Below the pieces are notes generated by a model. It searched no databases. It worked only from the letters and a program-made list of their open reading frames with translations, and was not told the DNA's origin. From Streptomyces vietnamensis (GTDB taxonomy: Bacteria > Actinomycetota > Actinomycetes > Streptomycetales > Streptomycetaceae): DNA of 64,000 nt. The DNA lies in NCBI RefSeq assembly GCF_000830005.1, contig NZ_CP010407.1:7638001-7702000 (forward strand). Direction: 5' to 3'. Positions 11,759 through 20,701 of this stretch are shown one piece after another (position 1 is the first letter of the stretch; each line of letters begins with the position of its first letter). The translations under genes and the position numbers were made by a program.

Positions 11759-11870
11759 GCGTGTTCCCCAAGGGTGTACGCACGGCGCTTTGAGCGCGCG
11801 CGTACGACGAAGCCGATGGATGGTGATGGGAGCCGCCCGGAGGGCGGGTGTCGTGATCGCGTACGGGCGA

Positions 11871-12506
11871 TCAGGCGGACGTCACCAACGGAGGGCCTCG
11901 CCGGGGGTGGCTGCGTGCGAGGAGTACGCCGACGTGGACATGGCCGTCGGTCGGCGGGACCGGCATCCGGCGTTCGGGCGGGACCGGAACCTGTCCGAGG
12001 GCGGAGAAGTCGAGGCGGGGCAGGACCAGTGCGGCCAGGTGCCGGAGGACCCGTTCCCCGTAGATGACACAGAGGGCGGTCCCCAGCGTCGCGAGAGCGT
12101 GAGCCGAGGTCATCGCGGCCGTCATGGAGTGCCCGGAGCCGGCGCCCGCGTGGGCCATCTCCGCCGGGTGCATGTGGGCGTGTGCGTCGCCGTGATGTCC
12201 GGGCACGGCGTGCTGACCGGCAGCGGCACCGGACGGGATCATCGACAGCTGGTGGAAGGCCAGGTGCAGGCCGAACTGCGACGCACCCAGGACAAGCGTG
12301 GTGACGTCGAAGCGCCGTCGCCGACCACCGAGGAGAACGGTGCCCAGCACGGTCAGCGCGGTGAACAGGAACAGGAGACCTCGAACCCCCGGCAGCGATC
12401 CCCCGGCCGCCACATGGCTGATCGCGCCCAGGCACATGCCGGCGGAAGCGCAGAGCAGACCCCTTGAGGTCCGTCTCGGCCAGCTGTCCCGTTCGTGCAC
12501 GGGCAC
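11871..12506 (-). CDS. His/Met-rich multi-pass membrane protein (paralogue 1)
   Basis: 211 residues from GTG 12506, preceded by GGCGGTGGA. Four predicted membrane helices: LLCASAGMCLGAISHV, LLFLFTALTVLGTVLL, TLVLGASQFGLHLAFHQL, and ALATLGTALCVIYGERVL. The loop between helices 3 and 4 is dense in metal ligands (HAVPGHHGDAHAHMHPAEMA, then HSMTAAM). It is clearly related to the protein at 16317-17021: same topology, His/Met loop, YGE motif and C-terminal SRGPP-like end. Family name not recognised; a copper-binding or copper-exporting accessory protein is plausible from neighbours. Confidence 0.68.
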   Translation of the reverse strand: MPVHERDSWPRRTSRGLLCASAGMCLGAISHVAAGGSLPGVRGLLFLFTALTVLGTVLLGGRRRRFDVTTLVLGASQFGLHLAFHQLSMIPSGAAAGQHAVPGHHGDAHAHMHPAEMAHAGAGSGHSMTAAMTSAHALATLGTALCVIYGERVLRHLAALVLPRLDFSALGQVPVPPERRMPVPPTDGHVHVGVLLARSHPRRGPPLVTSA

Positions 12507-12754
12507 AAGGTATCCACCGCCCGGAGAGCAGTCCGATGCCCGTGTGTGGTACACGTATCTCCGGAGGCGAGCCGCCGGACACTGGCTGGGCGTCAGGAAC
12601 CTTGCAGATCAAGGCGGTTGCCGGATGGTGATGGTCGGCGTCGAGCGCGTGGCCGGTGATCGGCCCCTTCCGGGTGGGCGGAATCACAGCGGGTCGAACC
12701 GGACGAACGCCTGACCGTGACCGTGGGCACGCCTTCCGCCTGAGGCGGGCGAAC

Positions 12755-12798
12755 GCCGACGGCCCGCGTCGCGGAAGGGAACAGCGCGGGCCGTCGGC
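12755..12798 (-). terminator. Hairpin downstream of copA
   Basis: A perfect 14-bp stem, GCCGACGGCCCGCG (12755-12768) with its complement at 12785-12798, and a 16-nt loop, located 12-55 nt past the copA stop. The rest of the 303-nt space 12507-12809 shows no gene; it should also hold the promoter of the His-rich membrane protein gene, but no clear box is visible. Confidence 0.7.
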
Positions 12799-12809
12799 CG
12801 TCGCCGGGG

Positions 12810-15086
12810 TCAGCGGACCCGGCGCCGCCGTGTCGGGGGACGCCAGGCACGCAGCCGCAGACTGTTGCCCACCACCAGGACCGAACTCGCCGACATCGCG
12901 GCCGCCGCCACCATCGGGTTGAGCAGGCCGAGCATCGCCAGGGGCACGGTCACGACGTTGTAGCCGAACGCCCAGACGAGGTTGACGCGGATCGTGGCCA
13001 GGGTTCGTCGCGCGAGGCGTACGGCATCGGGCAGGGCCTCGATTCCCGTACGTACGAGGGTGACGTCCGCGGCACCGATGGCGGCGTCGGTGCCACTGCC
13101 GACCGCGATGCCCAGGTCCGCGCCGGCGAGCGCGGCGGCGTCGTTCACACCATCGCCCACGACCGCGACCCGGTGCCCCCGTTCCCGCAGGGTGCGCACG
13201 AGAGCGGCCTTCTCCTCGGGGGTGCAGCGGGCGTGGACCTCCTGGATGCCCAGGCCGGTGGCCGCGGCCAGGGCCGGCGCCTTCGCGTCTCCGGTGGCCA
13301 GGACGGGACGTACGCCGAGGCGGCGGAGCGCATCCACGGCTCGGTAGGTGCCGGGACGCACCGCGTCCCCGATCTCGACGAGAGCCACCGCCTCCCCGCC
13401 GACGCGAACGAGGACCGGCGTACGGGCGGCGGCCTCGGCCGTCGTCAGCGCGTCGGCGAGGACGGCCGGCAACTCGCCCGTCGGCGAGCCGACTTCGACC
13501 AGCCTGCCGTCGACGACACCGCGTGCTCCTCTGCCCGGCAGGGCGCGGAAGTCGACGACGCCGGGAAGTTCCGCATCGGCTTGATCCCGTGCGTGTGCGA
13601 CGAGGGTCCGGCCCAGCGGATGCTCCGAACCTTGCTCCATGGCCCCCGCGTACCTCACGACGGCCGCCTCGTCGAGGCCACCGGCACCAGGGACAGCGGT
13701 GACGCGGGCGACCGTCATCCGGCCGGAGGTCAGCGTGCCGGTCTTGTCGAGCACCACGGTGTCGACGTGCCGCAGCCCTTCCAGCGCCTTCGGCCCGCCG
13801 ACCAGGACGCCGAGCTGGGCTCCCCGCCCCGTCGCGGCCAGGAGAGCCGTCGGCGTGGCCAGGCCCAGCGCGCACGGACACGCCACGACCAGGACGGCCA
13901 CGCAGGCCGTGACCGCCGACTGGGCATCCCGGCCCGTCCCCAGCCAGAAGCCGAGGGTGCCGACGGCCAGGGCGAGGACGACGGGGACGAAGACGCCGGC
14001 CACCCGGTCGGCCAGCCGCTGCTCACGGGCCTTGCCGGTCTGCGCCTCCTCCACCAGCCGCGCGATGCGGGCGAGGCGCGTGTCCGCACCGACCGCCGTG
14101 GCACGTACGAGCAACAGCCCCGCGACGTTGACCGAACCTCCTACCACCACGGACCCCGGTCCGACCTCGACCGGCTCGCTCTCCCCGGTCACCAGGGACA
14201 GGTCCACCGCCGAACCGCCCTCGACCACCTCGCCGTCGGTGGCGACGCGCTCGCCGGGCCGTACGAGGAACGTCTGGCCGACACGCAACCGCTCAAGGGG
14301 TACGAGGCGTTCGCCGCCACCCTTCTCGCGCACCGCCACGTCCTTGACGCTCAGCCCGGCGAGCGACCGCAGGGCCGCCCCCGTGCCCCGTCGGGCCCGC
14401 GCCTCGAGGAAGCGGCCCGCCCACACGAACAGCGGTACGCCGACGGTCGCTTCGAGGTAGACGTGCGCCATGCCGTCCCCGGCCACCGACGGGGCCAGGG
14501 TGAACGGCATCCGCATGCCGGGCTCCCCCGCCCCGCCGAGGAAGAGCGCGTACACCGACCAGCCGAAAGACGCGACCACGCCCAGCGACACCAGCGTGTC
14601 CATGGTCGACGTGGAGTGGCGCAGTCCGCGCAGCGCCCGGACGTGGAACGGCCACGCTCCCCACGCGGCCACCGGCACTGCCAGCGCGAAGCACAGCCAC
14701 TGCCAGTTGCGGAACTGCAGGGCGGGAGCCATGGACAGGATCAGCACCGGCAGAGCGAGGACCGCCGTGATCACGAGCCGTCGGTGCTCCCCGCCCTCCC
14801 CGTCCTGGACGGGGGCGGGCCGTGGGTCGGAGGGAGGTTCGGGAAGCGTCGCCGAGTAGCCGGCCTTCTCGACCGTGGCGACCAGCTCCTCGACGGGGAG
14901 GCCGACGGGGTGGCTCACCCGTGCGCGGCCGGTCGCCAGGTTGACCGAGGCGGCGACTCCTTCCATTCGGGAGAGTCTCTTCTCGACCCGGTTGACGCAC
15001 GCGGCGCAGGTCATGCCGCCGACCCGGAAGTACGTCGTCACCGAGGCCGTGGTCACCGGATCTGCGGGAGCCGGTCCGGGTGTCAT
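12810..15086 (-). CDS. copA: Copper-translocating P1B-type ATPase
   Basis: 758 residues. N-terminal heavy-metal-associated domain with GMTCAAC (Cys27, Cys30). About eight membrane helices, with the ion-path motif CPCALG near residue 400, which is typical of Cu+ (P1B-1) or broader P1B pumps. Phosphorylation motif DKTGTLT near 444 and hinge GDGVNDAAALAGADLG in the last third. ATP-driven export of monovalent copper from the cytosol. Start ATG 15086 follows GGAGG and overlaps the stop of the upstream His-tailed mini-protein by 4 nt. No CsoR or copper-chaperone gene is visible in the window. Confidence 0.93.
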   Translation of the reverse strand: MTPGPAPADPVTTASVTTYFRVGGMTCAACVNRVEKRLSRMEGVAASVNLATGRARVSHPVGLPVEELVATVEKAGYSATLPEPPSDPRPAPVQDGEGGEHRRLVITAVLALPVLILSMAPALQFRNWQWLCFALAVPVAAWGAWPFHVRALRGLRHSTSTMDTLVSLGVVASFGWSVYALFLGGAGEPGMRMPFTLAPSVAGDGMAHVYLEATVGVPLFVWAGRFLEARARRGTGAALRSLAGLSVKDVAVREKGGGERLVPLERLRVGQTFLVRPGERVATDGEVVEGGSAVDLSLVTGESEPVEVGPGSVVVGGSVNVAGLLLVRATAVGADTRLARIARLVEEAQTGKAREQRLADRVAGVFVPVVLALAVGTLGFWLGTGRDAQSAVTACVAVLVVACPCALGLATPTALLAATGRGAQLGVLVGGPKALEGLRHVDTVVLDKTGTLTSGRMTVARVTAVPGAGGLDEAAVVRYAGAMEQGSEHPLGRTLVAHARDQADAELPGVVDFRALPGRGARGVVDGRLVEVGSPTGELPAVLADALTTAEAAARTPVLVRVGGEAVALVEIGDAVRPGTYRAVDALRRLGVRPVLATGDAKAPALAAATGLGIQEVHARCTPEEKAALVRTLRERGHRVAVVGDGVNDAAALAGADLGIAVGSGTDAAIGAADVTLVRTGIEALPDAVRLARRTLATIRVNLVWAFGYNVVTVPLAMLGLLNPMVAAAAMSASSVLVVGNSLRLRAWRPPTRRRRVR

Positions 15087-15304
15087 GAGTGGCCTCCGTG
15101 GTGCACGTGCCCCGTGTCGGGCGTCGGGTTCGTCGCCGAAGGCGGGTCCGACGCGGGCCCGATCGGCCCCACCGCCGCTCCCAGCGCGTACGAGCCCATG
15201 AAGACCAGGGCCAGCAGGAGAAGGAATCCCCCCAGGACGACGGGAGGTGAGGCGAACCGCGCCGTCGCTCCCGCAGAGGACGGGGTTCCTCGTGGTTTGT
15301 CCAT
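15083..15304 (-). CDS. Single-pass mini-protein with His-rich tail
   Basis: 73 residues: a short Lys/Arg-containing cytoplasmic start, one membrane helix (residues 21-45, PPVVLGGFLLLLALVFMGSY), then a Pro/Thr linker and a tail ending HVHHGGHS. Its stop codon overlaps the copA start (ATGA at 15083-15086), which implies translational coupling and an extracytoplasmic metal-binding role for the tail. No family recognised; it could hand copper to or from CopA, or sense it. Confidence 0.65.
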   Translation of the reverse strand: MDKPRGTPSSAGATARFASPPVVLGGFLLLLALVFMGSYALGAAVGPIGPASDPPSATNPTPDTGHVHHGGHS

Positions 15305-15403
15305 CGGTCGCCTCTCCAGAGGACGTCGTACGGCGCCGGAGGGATCGGGCCGTGTTTCCGGAGGAGTCGGACGGCCGCGCGGTTCGGTTCCCGGAGACGG
15401 GGA

Positions 15404-15440
15404 GGGGCCGAATCGCGGTGCCGCACCGCGATTCAGCCCC
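15404..15440 (-). terminator. Hairpin after the ECF sigma gene
   Basis: A 16-bp stem with one mismatch (arms 15404-15419 and 15425-15440, left arm GGGGCCGAATCGCGGT), loop GCCGC. It lies 24 nt past the sigma-factor stop, separating it from the mini-protein/copA pair, which must have its own promoter within 15305-15403. Confidence 0.7.
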
Positions 15441-15463
15441 TGCCGTGCAGGTGGGGCGAACGG

Positions 15464-16159
15464 TCAGGCGAGCGCCGGTGCCCGCGTGAACCGTCTGCGG
15501 TTCGGCACGTCGTCGCGCGACGCAGGCACGGCCGCGGGAGTCGGCTCCTCCTCGCCCCGCAGCAGGGCGACCAGGGACGTCCGGGCCCGTGCGACCCGCG
15601 AGCGGACCGTGCCGACGGGACAGCCGATGGCCTCGGCGGCCTCGGCGTAGGGCAGGCCGAGCAGTTGGGTGAGGACGAAGGCGTTCTTCCGCTCGGTCGG
15701 GATCGTGGCCAGGAGTTCGGCGAGCGCGACGCCGTCCTCGAAGCCGGGAAGCCCGCGCGGCTGGGTGTGCTCGGCCTCTGCCTGCCAGTCGTCGCGGTCG
15801 GAGAGGCGCGGCCGTGCGGCCGCGTGCCGGAGGCTGTCGACGACCGTACGGCGGGCTATCGACAGGAGCCAGGTGCGGGCCGAGGAACGCCCCTCGAAAC
15901 GGGGCAGTGCGGCGAGCGCGCGGAGGAACACCTCCTGGGTGAGGTCGTCGGCCGCCTGGCGATCGGCGCTGAGGTAGGTCACATAGCGCCGGACGTCGCG
16001 GTGCAGAGCACGTACGAAGAGGTCGGCCTTGGCCGGGTCGCCGTCGCGGGCGGCCAGTGCGAGCCGTGTCGTCGCCGCGTCGGTGTCCGCGTCCGGCGCG
16101 TGTGCCGAACGGGAGGTCCTCGGCGGACGCTGAAGGAGGGTGTCGTGGGCAGGAGTCAT
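15464..16159 (-). CDS. ECF-type RNA polymerase sigma factor in the copper block
   Basis: 231 residues from ATG 16159 (AAGGAC 8 nt upstream; a GTG two codons earlier is less well spaced). Region 2: AADDLTQEVFLRALAALPRFEG with RTWLLSIARRTVVDSLRH. Region 4: ALAELLATIPTERKNAFVL, LPYAEAAEAIGCPVGTVRSRV. Upstream and downstream genes encode His/Met-rich membrane proteins; no classical zinc-finger anti-sigma is adjacent. The N-terminal 40 residues and C-terminal 30 residues are low complexity. It may control the copper block (inferred); one of the two His-rich membrane proteins could be its sensor. Confidence 0.88.
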   Translation of the reverse strand: MTPAHDTLLQRPPRTSRSAHAPDADTDAATTRLALAARDGDPAKADLFVRALHRDVRRYVTYLSADRQAADDLTQEVFLRALAALPRFEGRSSARTWLLSIARRTVVDSLRHAAARPRLSDRDDWQAEAEHTQPRGLPGFEDGVALAELLATIPTERKNAFVLTQLLGLPYAEAAEAIGCPVGTVRSRVARARTSLVALLRGEEEPTPAAVPASRDDVPNRRRFTRAPALA

Positions 16160-16316
16160 CGCCACAAGTCCTTACGAGGCAAAGGGAATCCGGCCGGGCG
16201 CGCGGATGAGGGCGGCGCCGTGCCGGTGACTGGTACGGCCTGCCGCGACCGAGCGGAAGCGGCACGACCGATGCCCGAGGGACGGAACTGAGCCGTCGAG
16301 CTCGGGGAGCCGGCTG

Positions 16317-17021
16317 TCAGAGGACAGCGAGTGCCTGCGGAGGACCTCGGGAGATGAGCGAATGGGCGAGGAGGAGCTGCCGGGGAGCTCGCTCGTCACC
16401 GGCCCGCACCGGCCGGAAGCGAGGCCGGTTCCGTGCGACGGGGACGAAGAACGCGAGCAGTGGACACAGCGGGCGGAAGAGCCGCAGGGACGCGGCACGC
16501 AGGAGGCGGAACGCCGCCTGCTCGCCGTACGCCATCCACAGCCCGCTCAGGAGCGCAGCCAGGAGGTGGGCCGACAGCATGCCGAAGGACGACGACATGT
16601 CTGTCATGTCGTGCTCCGCCGGAGCCCCGGAGATCATGCCGACGGACGGGGTCATGTCCACGTGGCCCATGGCCGCGTGCGACATGTGCGCGTGTGCCGC
16701 ATGCGCGTCGCCCATCGGCATCGACATCGACATCGGCATCGACGGCACCGTCGTCGGCATCGACGTCGTCGGCTGGGACCAGGAGAACGCCGTGTGGAGC
16801 GCGCTCTGCACGACCACGCTTGCCGCGGTCACCGCGAGGAGGCCGCGCTCGCGGCTCGCGAGGACCCAGGTGACCGCCACGGTGGCGGCGAAGGCGAGGG
16901 AGAGCGTCCAGGCGGGCACACCCCGCCCCGACATCAGGATGTGGCCGGTGGCGGCGAGCAGCACACAGACGGCCGCGAACATCGCGGCCCGCACTCCTCG
17001 CGAACATCGGCCTGGTGTCAT
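16317..17021 (-). CDS. His/Met-rich multi-pass membrane protein (paralogue 2)
   Basis: 234 residues from ATG 17021. Four membrane helices (MFAAVCVLLAATGHILM; WTLSLAFAATVAVTWVL; LLAVTAASVVVQSALHTAF; MLSAHLLAALLSGLWMAYGE). The loop before helix 4 is Met/His-rich: MPMSMSMPMGDAHAAHAHMS, then further MGHVDM and EHDMTDM. Same layout as the protein at 11871-12506. The two bracket the sigma factor and copA, which suggests duplication within one copper system. Upstream of the sigma gene by 157 nt. Confidence 0.68.
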   Translation of the reverse strand: MTPGRCSRGVRAAMFAAVCVLLAATGHILMSGRGVPAWTLSLAFAATVAVTWVLASRERGLLAVTAASVVVQSALHTAFSWSQPTTSMPTTVPSMPMSMSMPMGDAHAAHAHMSHAAMGHVDMTPSVGMISGAPAEHDMTDMSSSFGMLSAHLLAALLSGLWMAYGEQAAFRLLRAASLRLFRPLCPLLAFFVPVARNRPRFRPVRAGDERAPRQLLLAHSLISRGPPQALAVL

Positions 17022-17224
17022 GGCGCGCCCATCCTTGCACCCCTCCCCGGAGGCATGAGGGCGGGTACGGCCTTGCCGGGCCCGCCCCCTCGACCTGTCG
17101 GGACATGAGTACGCGACTGTGACGCGCCCCACAAGGGCGCCTCGGGAACTCCCCGCACGGTCGCGACGACTCCTCCAGGGCGACGGCGCTCGGCCCGAGC
17201 GCCGGACGGGGGAGGGGACACGCG

Positions 17225-18445
17225 GTGAGGAGCGCGGGTACGGCGGCGGAGACACCTGCCGGTACCGGAGCGGGGACGGCCCACGGGCTGACCGCGCTCC
17301 TGACGACGGCCATGGCCTTCTCGATGATGCAGCTCTTCCTGCTCGGAGCGCTGGGCCCCCGTCTCGTCGACCGACTCGGTGTCTCGGAGACCGTGCTGGG
17401 CCTGACCACCACGGTGGGCTTCGGCACGGCGGCCGTCCTCTCGCCCCTCGGTGGCCGGATCGTCGACCGCGTCGGCCCCCGCCGGGCCCTCGTGACCCTG
17501 CTCGCCCTGTCGGCGGTGGCACTGGGCCTGATCGGTGCCGCGCCCGGCTCCGGCCTGCTGCTCGTGGCCGTCGCACTCGGCGGCCTGCCCCAGGCGCTCG
17601 CCAACCCGGCGACGAACAAGGCGATCCTGGCGTCCGTACCGGCGCCGAGGAGAGGTGCGGTCACCGGCGCCAAGCAGTCCGGTGTCCAGCTGGGGGCCTT
17701 CGTGGCCGGGCTGCCCCTCGCCGTGGTCGCGAGCGCGATCGGCTGGCGGGGTGCGGTCTGGGTGGCCGCCGGTGCGGCGCTCCTCGCCGCCCTGTGGGCC
17801 TGGCGCGCGCTGCCGGCCGACGCACCGCCGCCGAAGGGTGCCGCGAGCGGTCAGGCACCGTCCCGCCCCGGTGGTCCCGTACCCTGGCTGGCCGCCTTCT
17901 CGCTCTTCCTCGGCGCGGGCATCGCCTCCGTCAACACCTACCTCGCCCTGTTCGGCTCCCAACGCCTCGACATGGGGCCCACGGTGGCGGGCGCGCTGGT
18001 CGCCGTCCTCGGCGTCGCGGGGATCGCCGGCCGTGTCGGCTGGTCCCGGGCCGCCACCCCCGGCCGTGCCCCGTGGCTGCCGGGCCTGCTCGCGGGCGGA
18101 GCGGTGGGCGCGGCCGTGCTCCTGGCCGCCGCCGTCCGCGTCGACCTGCTGGTGTGGGTGGCCGCCGTGGCGGTCGGCGTGTTCGCCGTGTCCGGCAACG
18201 CCGTGTCGATGGTCCTGGTGATGCAGCGCTCCGCTCCGGGCCGCACCGGCCAGGACTCCGCTCTGGTCGCCGCCGGCTTCTTCGCCGGGTTCGCCGTGGG
18301 CCCGCCGCTGTTCGGGCTCCTGGCGGAGCGCGGGAGGTACGGGCAGGGCTGGGTCCTCGTCGCGGGGGAGTTCGCCGTCGCGGGGGCCGTCGCGCTCGCC
18401 TGGGCGGTACGGGACCGCCCTACGCGTGCGGACGGTCCGCGATGA
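17225..18445 (+). CDS. MFS transporter, about 12 membrane segments
   Basis: 406 residues from GTG 17225 (GGAGGGG upstream). Two six-helix halves; the loop 2-3 motif GGRIVDRVGPRRALV is the MFS signature. Helix 5 has the patterned NPATNKAILASVPAPRRG found in NarK/CynX-like and sugar-acid permeases. Its stop overlaps the start of the GH88-type hydrolase gene (ATGA 18442-18445), so both are made together. A uronate-oligosaccharide import role is suggested by this pairing only. Confidence 0.85.
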   Translation: MRSAGTAAETPAGTGAGTAHGLTALLTTAMAFSMMQLFLLGALGPRLVDRLGVSETVLGLTTTVGFGTAAVLSPLGGRIVDRVGPRRALVTLLALSAVALGLIGAAPGSGLLLVAVALGGLPQALANPATNKAILASVPAPRRGAVTGAKQSGVQLGAFVAGLPLAVVASAIGWRGAVWVAAGAALLAALWAWRALPADAPPPKGAASGQAPSRPGGPVPWLAAFSLFLGAGIASVNTYLALFGSQRLDMGPTVAGALVAVLGVAGIAGRVGWSRAATPGRAPWLPGLLAGGAVGAAVLLAAAVRVDLLVWVAAVAVGVFAVSGNAVSMVLVMQRSAPGRTGQDSALVAAGFFAGFAVGPPLFGLLAERGRYGQGWVLVAGEFAVAGAVALAWAVRDRPTRADGPR

Positions 18446-19530
18446 CCGCGATGGGCTGGGCGGAGGAAGCTCTCGACCTGGTGCTTCGCCGCGCGGGGGA
18501 GACCTCGGAGCAGGTGGGTGACCGCTTTCCCCTGTACGCCGACCCGGCCGACGGCCGTTGGACGACCACAGGACGAGGATCGTGGACGGGGGGCTTCTGG
18601 GCGGGACTTCTGTGGCTCAGGGCCGGCCACACCGGGAGCGACGAGGACCGCACGGCTGCCGCGACCGTCACCGCACGGCTCGCCCCTTGGGCCGAAGCGG
18701 ACACCGCGACCCGCGGCCTCATCCTCTGGTACGGCACGGCCCTGGCCGCAGGGGACGCGGCGGCTGGGGCCCTGCAGCGGCGCGCGGCGAAGGCCGCTGT
18801 AGGCGCCTTCGACCCGCAACTCGGTCTCGTCCCATGGGGTGCGGCCCTCGGCGGCGCACGGATGCGGGCCCGTACGGACGGCGTCCCCGGTCTCGTACCC
18901 CTGCTGGCCTCGGCCGGACCCGAGGGGCAGGTGGCGGCCGCAGCTCACCTGCACCGCCACCTGGACCTGTGCCTGCCCCGCGAGGGCACCGGGCGGCCCC
19001 GCCCGGCATGGCGCCGGGACGAGGCGAACGGCTGGCTGGCCGAAGCGGATCCCGCTCGCGGCTGGACTCGGGGCGAGGCGTGGCTCCTCCTGGCCGTCGC
19101 GGACGCCCTGCTGCTCGCGGAGGCCCCGTCCTGGCGCACGGATCGGCTGACCCGGGCGGCCGAACTCCTCCTCGCCGACTGCGCGATGCTCGTCGGCCCC
19201 CTGGTTCCCCCGACGGACGCCCATCATGCGGACGGCCCGCTCGACACCTCCGCCGCCGCCGTCACAGCGGTCGCCCTCCAGAAGCTCACGCTCGTCTCCG
19301 GAGCCGGGTGGTCGACAGCGTGCGCGTCCCGCGCGGAGGCCGTCCTGCACCGGCTCGCGCACGACCACCTCACCCGGCCGGGCGGGACCCGACCGGCGGG
19401 CATGCTCCTCGACGGCTGCTACGACGCGCACAGCGGCACGGCCGTCCGCCACGAACTCGTCTGGGGCGACTTCTTCCTGGCCCTCGGCCTGGCCGCCCGC
19501 CTTGGCCGCGTCGACCTCAGACGGGTGTGA
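18442..19530 (+). CDS. GH88/GH105-type unsaturated glucuronyl hydrolase-like protein
   Basis: 362 residues, alpha-helical throughout, no signal peptide. Diagnostic segments: SWTGGFWAGLLWL near residue 50 (the WTxGFWxGxxW pattern of GH88), GLILWYG, LDTSAAAVTAVALQKL near 265, and a C-terminal ELVWGDFFLALGLA. The known reaction of the family is hydration-triggered cleavage of unsaturated uronic acids from polysaccharide-lyase products. Catalytic Asp residues cannot be placed with certainty. Coupled to the MFS gene; its 3' end overlaps the convergent acyl-CoA dehydrogenase gene by 14 nt. Confidence 0.75.
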   Translation: MTAMGWAEEALDLVLRRAGETSEQVGDRFPLYADPADGRWTTTGRGSWTGGFWAGLLWLRAGHTGSDEDRTAAATVTARLAPWAEADTATRGLILWYGTALAAGDAAAGALQRRAAKAAVGAFDPQLGLVPWGAALGGARMRARTDGVPGLVPLLASAGPEGQVAAAAHLHRHLDLCLPREGTGRPRPAWRRDEANGWLAEADPARGWTRGEAWLLLAVADALLLAEAPSWRTDRLTRAAELLLADCAMLVGPLVPPTDAHHADGPLDTSAAAVTAVALQKLTLVSGAGWSTACASRAEAVLHRLAHDHLTRPGGTRPAGMLLDGCYDAHSGTAVRHELVWGDFFLALGLAARLGRVDLRRV

Positions 19531-20701
19531 CGGCAGGGCCGCCCTGACGGCTCCGCAGGACGCGCCGGGCCACGGCGGACACGTGCTGCTCGTCCGGCCC
19601 GTCGAGGATCCGGGCCGTCCGCCCGGTACGGAACAGCGCCGGCAGGGGCGTGTCCGGGCCGAGTCCGGCCGCGCCGAAGACCTGGACGGCCCGGTCCGCG
19701 ACCGCCTGGAGCGTGCGGGCAGCCGCCGTCTTCGCCAGGCCGACCTCCACATGGGCGTCGCGTCCGTCAGCGACCAGCGCCATCGCCTCGTACACGAGCG
19801 GCCGCGCCGTCCTCAGCGCCAACAAGGATTCGAAAACGTGCTGTTGGACGAGCTGGCGGTCCGCGAGCGGTCCCCGTGCGCCCCGACATGCCACGGCGCG
19901 GTCACAGAGCAGGTCGAAGGCCCGCTGGGCCTGACCGAGCCACCGCAACGCCCGCAGTGTCCGCCCCAGTTGGAGACGTTCGCCGGCGACGGCCAGAGCC
20001 TGCCCGGTGTCGCCGACGAGGTGTTCCTCGTCGACCTCGACACCGTCGAACTCGATCTCGTACTGCCCGGTCGCGCCCAGGATCGGCAGCTCGCGCACGA
20101 CCCGGAACCCGGGGGAGCCGGTCGGCACGAGGAGCAGGGACAGCCCGGTGCGGTCTCCGGTCCGTCCGCTGGTGCGGGCGAGCACGGTCACGAGGTCGGC
20201 GTCGCCCGCGTTCGACACGAACCACTTCCGGCCGGTGACGCGCCAGCCGCCGCCGGGCCGTCGCTCCGCCCGGGTCGCCGTGAGTGCGGGTTCGGTCCCG
20301 GGCGTGTCCGGCTCCGTCATCGCGTAGCAGGTACGGAGGTCGCCGGAGACCAGGCGCGGCAGGTACTCCGCGCCCACCCGTGCGGAGCCGTGCCGGGACA
20401 GCATGGTCACGTCGAGGAGGGACGCCGATCCGAGGGCCGCGGGGCCGTGGTCACTGGCACCCTCGGCCTCGGCGATCGCCGCGTACGCACTCAAGGCCAG
20501 CCCGCCGCCGCCCAGTTCGGCCGGCAACGGGAGCGCCCACAGGCCGGACTCGCGGGCCTCCACGCGCAGCTGCTCTCGAAGGTCCCTGGCGGTCGGACCA
20601 CCGGCGTCCAGATCCGACTCGGAGGGGAAGACGCGGTCACGGACGAACGCGGAGACCTTCTTTCGCAGCAGGTCGACATCCGTTACGTCATGATCCGTCA
20701 C
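19517..20701 (-). CDS. Acyl-CoA dehydrogenase
   Basis: 394 residues. GTG 20701 is preferred over ATG 20713 because GGAGG lies 5 nt before it. N-terminal helical domain; middle beta domain with CYAMTEPDTPGTEPALTATRAE and KWFVSNAGDADLV (FAD/substrate strands); C-terminal domain with GRTLRALRWLGQAQRAFDL and ILDGPDEQHVSAVARRVL. The last motif resembles the DGPDEVH end of ACAD10/11-type enzymes rather than the YEGT of short-chain ACADs. It faces away from the CoA-transferase/ligase pair, so an acyl-CoA desaturation step in the same pathway is likely. Confidence 0.88.
   Translation of the reverse strand: MTDHDVTDVDLLRKKVSAFVRDRVFPSESDLDAGGPTARDLREQLRVEARESGLWALPLPAELGGGGLALSAYAAIAEAEGASDHGPAALGSASLLDVTMLSRHGSARVGAEYLPRLVSGDLRTCYAMTEPDTPGTEPALTATRAERRPGGGWRVTGRKWFVSNAGDADLVTVLARTSGRTGDRTGLSLLLVPTGSPGFRVVRELPILGATGQYEIEFDGVEVDEEHLVGDTGQALAVAGERLQLGRTLRALRWLGQAQRAFDLLCDRAVACRGARGPLADRQLVQQHVFESLLALRTARPLVYEAMALVADGRDAHVEVGLAKTAAARTLQAVADRAVQVFGAAGLGPDTPLPALFRTGRTARILDGPDEQHVSAVARRVLRSRQGGPAVTPV

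Noticed and set aside
11344..13881. 845-codon minus-strand frame across the PepSY gene, His-rich gene and copA
   Set aside because: It crosses two gene boundaries and a terminator, with low-complexity Arg/Pro/Ser composition.
12810..16265. Reading CopA as an 1151-residue protein by extending the frame upstream
   Set aside because: The extension overlaps the mini-protein and the sigma-factor gene and is Arg/Pro-rich noise; the GMTCAAC domain sits at the N-terminus when ATG 15086 is used.
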